Of a DNA stretch of 64,000 nt, positions 60,367 through 64,000 are shown one piece after another (within the stretch, counting starts at the first letter, position 1; every line of letters starts with the position of its first letter). This stretch comes from Deinococcus planocerae. Its GTDB lineage: Bacteria; Deinococcota; Deinococci; Deinococcales; Deinococcaceae. The translations under genes and the position numbers were made by a program. The notes below the pieces were generated by a model. That model saw nothing but the letters and a program-made list of their open reading frames with translations. It did not search any database and was not told the origin of the DNA. The stretch lies in the NCBI RefSeq assembly GCF_002869765.1, contig NZ_PNOR01000022.1, positions 8,584 to 72,583 of the forward strand, written 5' to 3'.

Positions 60367-60381
60367 CCCTTCCCGTCCGCC

Positions 60382-60672
60382 TCAGCTCAGCGCCGCGACC
60401 AGTTCCGCCTTGCTCATGCCTCTGCGGCCCTGGATGCCCTTTTCCTTCGCCCGGTTGTACAGCTCGTCGCGGGTGAGGTCGGCTAGCTCTGCGTTCGGGT
60501 TGCCCGTGCCCTGGGTTCGCCTATTCGGCGTGCGGCCCTCCTGTCGGCGGTGCTTGTTCACCGTGCGGGCGGCGATCTCCTCGGCGAGTTCCTCGGACTC
60601 GCCGCGCGCGAGCTCGCTCTCCTTGATGTGCTCGTACTGCCGCTCGTCCTTGTCGTTCCACGCTTCGGGCAT
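60382..60672 (-). CDS. Rho-N/plasmid-stabilization-like small protein
   Basis: 96 residues from ATG 60672 (AGGAGG upstream). The N-terminal part, DKDERQYEHIKESELARGES and AEEIAARTVNKHRRQEGRTP, is the helical segment seen in proteins often called plasmid stabilization proteins. The C-terminal ELADLTRDELYNRAKEKGI then GMSKAELVAALS is a Rho-N/SAP-like nucleic-acid-binding motif. It probably binds DNA or RNA. No partner gene is adjacent. Confidence 0.82.
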   Translation of the reverse strand: MPEAWNDKDERQYEHIKESELARGESEELAEEIAARTVNKHRRQEGRTPNRRTQGTGNPNAELADLTRDELYNRAKEKGIQGRRGMSKAELVAALS

Positions 60673-60779
60673 ACCCTGCCTCCTTGCGCGCACCGTAAGC
60701 CGGGAGGGCAGGCGAGGGGTAAGGGGGAGATGGAGGGACGTTGGACGAGTCCCGACCCACTTCAGGCAGGATGGGGACC

Positions 60780-61661
60780 ATGACCCACCTCGCCGCGACC
60801 CGCCCCGAGTTCCTCGACCTGTTCCCGGAAGGAGCCGCGCTGACCCGGCTGGCGGAAGGCTTCACCTGGGCGGAGGGTCCGGTCTACCACCCGGGGACAG
60901 ACGCCGTGATCTTCAGCGACGTGCGCCAGAACCGCACCTGGCGCTGGTCCCGCTCTGAAGGGTTGCAAGAGGAGATGCACCCGAGCCACCACCAGAACGG
61001 GCACACGCTGGACGCCGGGGGCCGCCTCGTCGCCTGCTCGCACGGCCAGCGCGCGCTCGTCCGGCAGGAGGAAAACGGGGCCTGGACCATTCTCGCCGAC
61101 ACCTTCGAGGGCCGCAGGCTCAGCAGCCCCAACGACGTGACCCTCCACCCGGACGGCAGCCTGTGGTTTACCGACCCCACCTACGGTATCGACCAGCCCG
61201 AGGAGGGCTACGGCGGCGAACGGGAGCAGCCGGGCAACCACGTCTACCGCCTCGCCCCGGACGGGACCCTTACCGCCCCCATCCGTGACCGCCGGATGCC
61301 CAACGGCCTCGCCTTCGCCGCACCGGGCGTCCTCCTCGTGTCCGACACCCACGACGACGAGGGCCACCTCTACCGCTACCGCGTGAGCCCGGACGGCACC
61401 GTCACCCCTGAGGGCCAGTGGGCCACCATCCGCCCCGGTGTGCCCGACGGCTTTCGGGTGGACGACTCGGGCCGCGTCTGGACCAGCGCCGGGGACGGCG
61501 TTCACGTCCTGAGCCCAGGCGGCGAGGAATTGGGCTGCATCCTCGTGCCCGAGACCGTCTCCAACCTCTGCTTCGGCGGGCCGGAGGGGACCGAGCTGTC
61601 CATGACCGCCAGCAGCGGCCTCTACCACCTCCCCACGCGGGTGCGGGGGCTGCGGCTTTAG
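60780..61661 (+). CDS. SMP-30/gluconolactonase-family protein
   Basis: 293 residues, six-bladed propeller. Metal-site stretches: FTWAEGPVYHPG (Glu), LSSPNDVTLHPDGSLWFTDP (Asn), MPNGLAFAAPG (Asn) and VPDGFRVDDSGRVWTS (Asp). It probably hydrolyses a sugar lactone. ATG 60780 is chosen; CAGGAT lies 7 nt upstream, and ATG 60771 is possible. Its end overlaps the convergent ywbE-like gene by 4 nt. Confidence 0.92.
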   Translation: MTHLAATRPEFLDLFPEGAALTRLAEGFTWAEGPVYHPGTDAVIFSDVRQNRTWRWSRSEGLQEEMHPSHHQNGHTLDAGGRLVACSHGQRALVRQEENGAWTILADTFEGRRLSSPNDVTLHPDGSLWFTDPTYGIDQPEEGYGGEREQPGNHVYRLAPDGTLTAPIRDRRMPNGLAFAAPGVLLVSDTHDDEGHLYRYRVSPDGTVTPEGQWATIRPGVPDGFRVDDSGRVWTSAGDGVHVLSPGGEELGCILVPETVSNLCFGGPEGTELSMTASSGLYHLPTRVRGLRL

Positions 61662-61906
61662 CCCTCCTCGCCTCCGACCACCGCCTGCACGCGGCCCACC
61701 TGCCCGCTCGTGAGGCGGACTTTGATGCCGTGCGGGTGGGTGGCCGATTTGGTGAGAAGCTGCGCCACCACCCCGCGCGTGAGCCTGCCCGTGGGCTGGT
61801 CCTGCTTCTGCACGATGTCCACGGTCACGCCGGGGCGAATCTGGGAGCGGGGAGGGGGGGTCGGGGGGGGAGGATAGGGGAGGGGGAGCGGGCGGCTTTC
61901 CATCAC
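61658..61906 (-). CDS. ywbE: YwbE-family protein
   Basis: 82 residues. The conserved part RPGVTVDIVQKQDQPTGRLT then GVVAQLLTKSATHPHGIKVR (in part) and SGQVGRVQAV is YwbE. The first 20 residues (LPLPYPPPPTPPP) are Pro-rich and not part of the family, so a later start is conceivable, but none is better placed. The function is unknown. Confidence 0.88.
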   Translation of the reverse strand: MMESRPLPLPYPPPPTPPPRSQIRPGVTVDIVQKQDQPTGRLTRGVVAQLLTKSATHPHGIKVRLTSGQVGRVQAVVGGEEG

Positions 61907-61909
61907 GGA

Positions 61910-62254
61910 TTACAGGCCCAAGACCAGCCGCAACCCGGCGTCTACCTCCTGCATCGCGCTCACGCTTAATGCCGAGACTCGTTCCGTCAGCTCGGCCCTG
62001 TTCAGGGCGACAAGGCTGGACACGTTCACCACACTGTCTTTTGGGAGGCGCGTTCGGTTGGTTTCTAAAAGGACGTTGCCAGGGGCAGCCGCTCGCGCAA
62101 GATTGCTGGTCATTACTGCGACGATGACGGTGGCGATGCGGCTTCGGTTGAAGCTGTCAGCCTGCACCACCAGCACCGGGCGGACGTAAGCTGGACGGCT
62201 GCCGATGGGCTCGCCCAGGTCAGCCCACCAAATTTCGCCGCGAGCGATTACCAC
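61910..62254 (-). CDS. mazF: MazF/PemK-family toxin
   Basis: 114 residues. ARGEIWWADLGEPIGSRPAY then RPVLVVQADSFNRSRIATVI (both at the limit of quoting) and NRTRLPKDSVVNVSSLVALN give the family's catalytic Arg and Thr/Ser region. It is an endoribonuclease acting on mRNA at specific short sites. The start overlaps the antitoxin gene by 7 nt; expression comes from the shared operator-promoter at 62491. Confidence 0.93.
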   Translation of the reverse strand: MVIARGEIWWADLGEPIGSRPAYVRPVLVVQADSFNRSRIATVIVAVMTSNLARAAAPGNVLLETNRTRLPKDSVVNVSSLVALNRAELTERVSALSVSAMQEVDAGLRLVLGL

Positions 62255-62484
62255 TCGTTTGCCTCGAACGCTCGACGCGCCGCCTCTCGCCGAAAGTCAT
62301 TGTCCTGCTCAGTACTTGCACCATACACACGGTCGAGTGCTGCCGTCACGTCCTCGCCATTGTGCCGGGCCAAAAACTCGCGAAGGGCAGCCCGGTAGAG
62401 TTCGCTGCGGGTGAGACGCAGCTTCTGCGCCAGAGCCTCAGCTTCCGCAAAAGTTTGGTCGTCAAGGGATATAGCGGTCTTCAT
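62248..62484 (-). CDS. Ribbon-helix-helix antitoxin of the MazF-like pair
   Basis: 78 residues. The beta strand KTAISLDDQTFAEAEALA and following helices KLRLTRSELYRAALREFL are the RHH/CopG DNA-binding domain; the remaining helix (ALDRVYGASTEQDNDFRREA) is the likely MazF-binding tail. It starts 6 nt after TATACT, part of the operator palindrome, so it is leaderless and directly autorepressible. Confidence 0.92.
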   Translation of the reverse strand: MKTAISLDDQTFAEAEALAQKLRLTRSELYRAALREFLARHNGEDVTAALDRVYGASTEQDNDFRREAARRAFEANEW

Positions 62485-62490
62485 GGCCGA

Positions 62491-62508
62491 AGTATAACTC
62501 AGTTATAC
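62491..62508 (-). promoter_or_regulatory. Operator-promoter of the MazEF-like pair
   Basis: A perfect palindrome, GTATAACT-C-AGTTATAC at 62492-62508, contains the -10 hexamer TATACT (62491-62496 on the minus strand), which lies 6 nt before the antitoxin ATG. Confidence 0.85.
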
Positions 62509-62541
62509 CTTGACACCAGAGGAACAAAGAGGCTGAGAACT

Positions 62542-63012
62542 TTACAGCCATTGCTCCTGATCCACCCACGCCCCCAGCCGCTCCAGATCATCCGGCACCG
62601 CGTACAGGCACACCCCGAGTTGATCCCCCACGCTGAACGCCGCGCCCCGGCAGACCACCCGCCCGCGCTCCACGCTCGCCCCCCACGCCAGCGTGAACGA
62701 CCCGGCGGACGACGGCGCCCCGTGGTCTCCCTCCACCGCCGCCCGCACCCGCTCGGGCGTCGCCTCCCGCACGTCGTACCGCATCCGGAACCACCGATAC
62801 CCCGCGTCCTGCACCAGCACCACGCGCCCCCACCCCGGCCCGCCCAGCAACTCCCGGGTCAGGGACAGCCACCACGCCCGCACGCCGGGCGGCACGTCCT
62901 CCCACCCGTCGGGCCGGGACTCCGCCGCCCAGATGCAGGAGAGGCGGGCGTCAGGGGGAGGGTGGATGCGGGCGAGGGCGTAACGGAGGTCGGGCGAAGA
63001 TCGAGTGGTCAT
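62542..63012 (-). CDS. Hypothetical protein
   Basis: 156 residues, not recognised. It is mixed alpha/beta with WWLSLTRELLGGPGWGRVVL, WFRMRYDVREATPERVRAAV and FSVGDQLGVCLYAVPDDLER. There is no signal peptide. TAAAAC lies 6 nt before the ATG. It ends the GC-rich block; the AT-rich island begins about 20 nt beyond its start. Confidence 0.7.
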   Translation of the reverse strand: MTTRSSPDLRYALARIHPPPDARLSCIWAAESRPDGWEDVPPGVRAWWLSLTRELLGGPGWGRVVLVQDAGYRWFRMRYDVREATPERVRAAVEGDHGAPSSAGSFTLAWGASVERGRVVCRGAAFSVGDQLGVCLYAVPDDLERLGAWVDQEQWL

Positions 63013-63104
63013 AAGGCGGTTTTAGAGTGGGAAGGTGAATGCTGGAACGAAATGGGGCGTTCGTCTAGAATCTAGATACTCTCTTAGAGGAGGCTACTTA
63101 CAAA

Positions 63105-63911
63105 ATGGGTGCCACATCGGAATTCAGGCGAGATTTGCAGTCGATTCGTCTCTACTATCTATCAACCCTTGAGTCTTATCACTCCTCCATAATAGGACAT
63201 AGGAATTCCGACAAGGACATTGTCAAGATTACTACCACACCGAGTAAGGGTACTAAATTAGTTTATGTAGATCACAACTACTACATATTTAAAGAGGATC
63301 ACATAAGAAACTTAGAGTCAAATCAATCAAAGCTCAGACTTTCTACTGCTGTATCTTTAATGTCAGCCCTGGAAAAGTATCTAAAAAGTGTTCTTATGGT
63401 CGTATTTCGCAGCGTGCCGAAACTATTCTCTAACATTAAGTCTAGTCAGGAGATGGATTTTGGTACTATAATTCGATTTGGCAACTACTCCAATCTAACG
63501 TCTCACTATTTAGAGAAAGAAGTGAGGAAAATAGGAGAAAGGAGCCTCAAGGAGAACGCGGACTATTTCAAAAAGCACCTTGATATAGATTTACAAACTC
63601 TAGGCGTTAGGTGGGAGAGAGTTTTACAAACCTCTAAATATAGGAACGCGATAATACATTCAGATGCAAAAATTAAATTTATGGATGGTAAAACTTCAAC
63701 TATAAGTATAGATCATTGGGGTCTCTTGCAAACTATAGATGATTTGTATGCTCTAAGCGTCTATATAGGTAAAAGAGTACGGGAAATCATAACAGAACAT
63801 AGCAAATCGACGAAGCACGGCATTGCTCCTAAATCTATTGTTTTGTTGTCTATAGATTCTCAATACTTTGACTTAGAGGCTGCCAAGAAGGCTATGCAAA
63901 AAGGGGCTTGA
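63105..63911 (+). CDS. AT-rich HEPN-domain (RN-x3-H) protein, probably horizontally acquired
   Basis: 268 residues, helical, with base and codon use unlike any other gene here: many A/T third positions and frequent AGA, ATA and TTA. The motif [16 protein letters not shown] (about residue 180) matches the HEPN ribonuclease signature R-N-x3-H. The preceding helix [20 protein letters not shown] and the following [18 protein letters not shown] fit the fold. AGGAGG lies 11 nt before the ATG. The last codons overlap the stop region of a transposase gene on the other strand, so the C-terminus may be IS-derived and the protein truncated. A toxin or defence role is plausible. Confidence 0.8.
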   Translation: MGATSEFRRDLQSIRLYYLSTLESYHSSIIGHRNSDKDIVKITTTPSKGTKLVYVDHNYYIFKEDHIRNLESNQSKLRLSTAVSLMSALEKYLKSVLMVVFRSVPKLFSNIKSSQEMDFGTIIRFGNYSNLTSHYLEKEVRKIGERSLKENADYFKKHLDIDLQTLGVRWERVLQTSKYRNAIIHSDAKIKFMDGKTSTISIDHWGLLQTIDDLYALSVYIGKRVREIITEHSKSTKHGIAPKSIVLLSIDSQYFDLEAAKKAMQKGA

Positions 63912-64000
63912 GGTTGTTGCACAGCAGAACGCAGGCGGCCAGGAAATGGAACCCGACGAGGGTGGACGGCAGCCGCTCCAAGTCTCGTCCCAAGCGCCGG
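63892..64000 (-). CDS. IS5-like transposase, C-terminal fragment (continues past window)
   Basis: The minus strand encodes at least 36 residues ending in TAG at 63894-63892. The sequence [20 protein letters not shown] followed by AACVLLCNN resembles the C-terminal tail of IS5/IS4-family DDE transposases (K/R-R-L-x-R-D-x-E). GC content jumps back up from about 63875. The IS terminal repeat should lie just left of the stop, within the tail of the HEPN gene. Confidence 0.7.
   Translation of the reverse strand, partial: RRLGRDLERLPSTLVGFHFLAACVLLCNNLKPLFA

Overview
The window is a GC-rich chromosomal segment that I assign to the genus Deinococcus, by inference from gene content. It has a Thermus/Deinococcus-type ba3 oxidase, a DtxR-family regulator heading a manganese-type ABC operon, and cobalamin late-pathway and salvage genes. 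Many genes have no Shine-Dalgarno but carry a TANNNT hexamer 5-7 nt before the start codon, the leaderless promoter layout known from Deinococcus. I saw no rRNA, tRNA, CRISPR array or prophage.

Layout. 1-4.3 kb: two LptF/LptG-like permeases, a two-gene unknown/HEPN-like pair, a stand-alone Lrp-type RAM domain protein and a fused two-module siroheme-decarboxylase-like protein. 4.5-8.2 kb: transketolase, a tandem GNAT and a small protein. 8.2-12.5 kb: DtxR-family regulator with a palindromic operator, then a lipoprotein, an ATPase and two permeases in one overlapping operon. 12.7-23.2 kb: cobS and cobC, then a cobalamin riboswitch with terminator, then btuF-cobO-orf87-cobB-cbiB-cobD-SDR-cobQ-cobU-cobT, most genes overlapping by 4-8 nt. 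23.2-24.1 kb: a small coiled-coil gene and trpF, followed at 24066-24234 by a dense cluster of DnaA boxes.

24.3-38.5 kb is mixed housekeeping and accessory: a metalloenzyme, two carbon-nitrogen hydrolases, acetyltransferases, an ankyrin protein, a YqhA-like membrane protein, a LysM/M23 peptidase, truA, aguB and aguA (agmatine to putrescine) and an RNB ribonuclease. 38.7-43.5 kb: a YvlB-like bactofilin/adhesin-type operon with a DUF2089-like gene, a Uma2 nuclease-like protein, a GNAT, a flavin reductase, xseB and plsC. 43.5-46.1 kb: second cobalamin riboswitch, btuC, btuD and a thioredoxin-like 2Fe-2S ferredoxin, so the B12 importer is split from its binding protein by about 28 kb. 46.1-55.5 kb: small membrane proteins, a beta-propeller lipoprotein, an HRDC protein with a degenerate PLP-fold half, uppS, mutY and a HigBA-like toxin-antitoxin pair.

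55.6-59.0 kb: a five-gene ba3-type cytochrome oxidase operon (CBS protein, small subunit, subunit II, subunit I, cytochrome c). 59.4-62.5 kb: BTAD regulator, Rho-N protein, SMP-30 lactonase, YwbE and a MazEF-like pair. The last kilobase is an AT-rich foreign gene with an RN-x3-H (HEPN) motif, abutting the 3' end of an IS5-like transposase that runs off the window.
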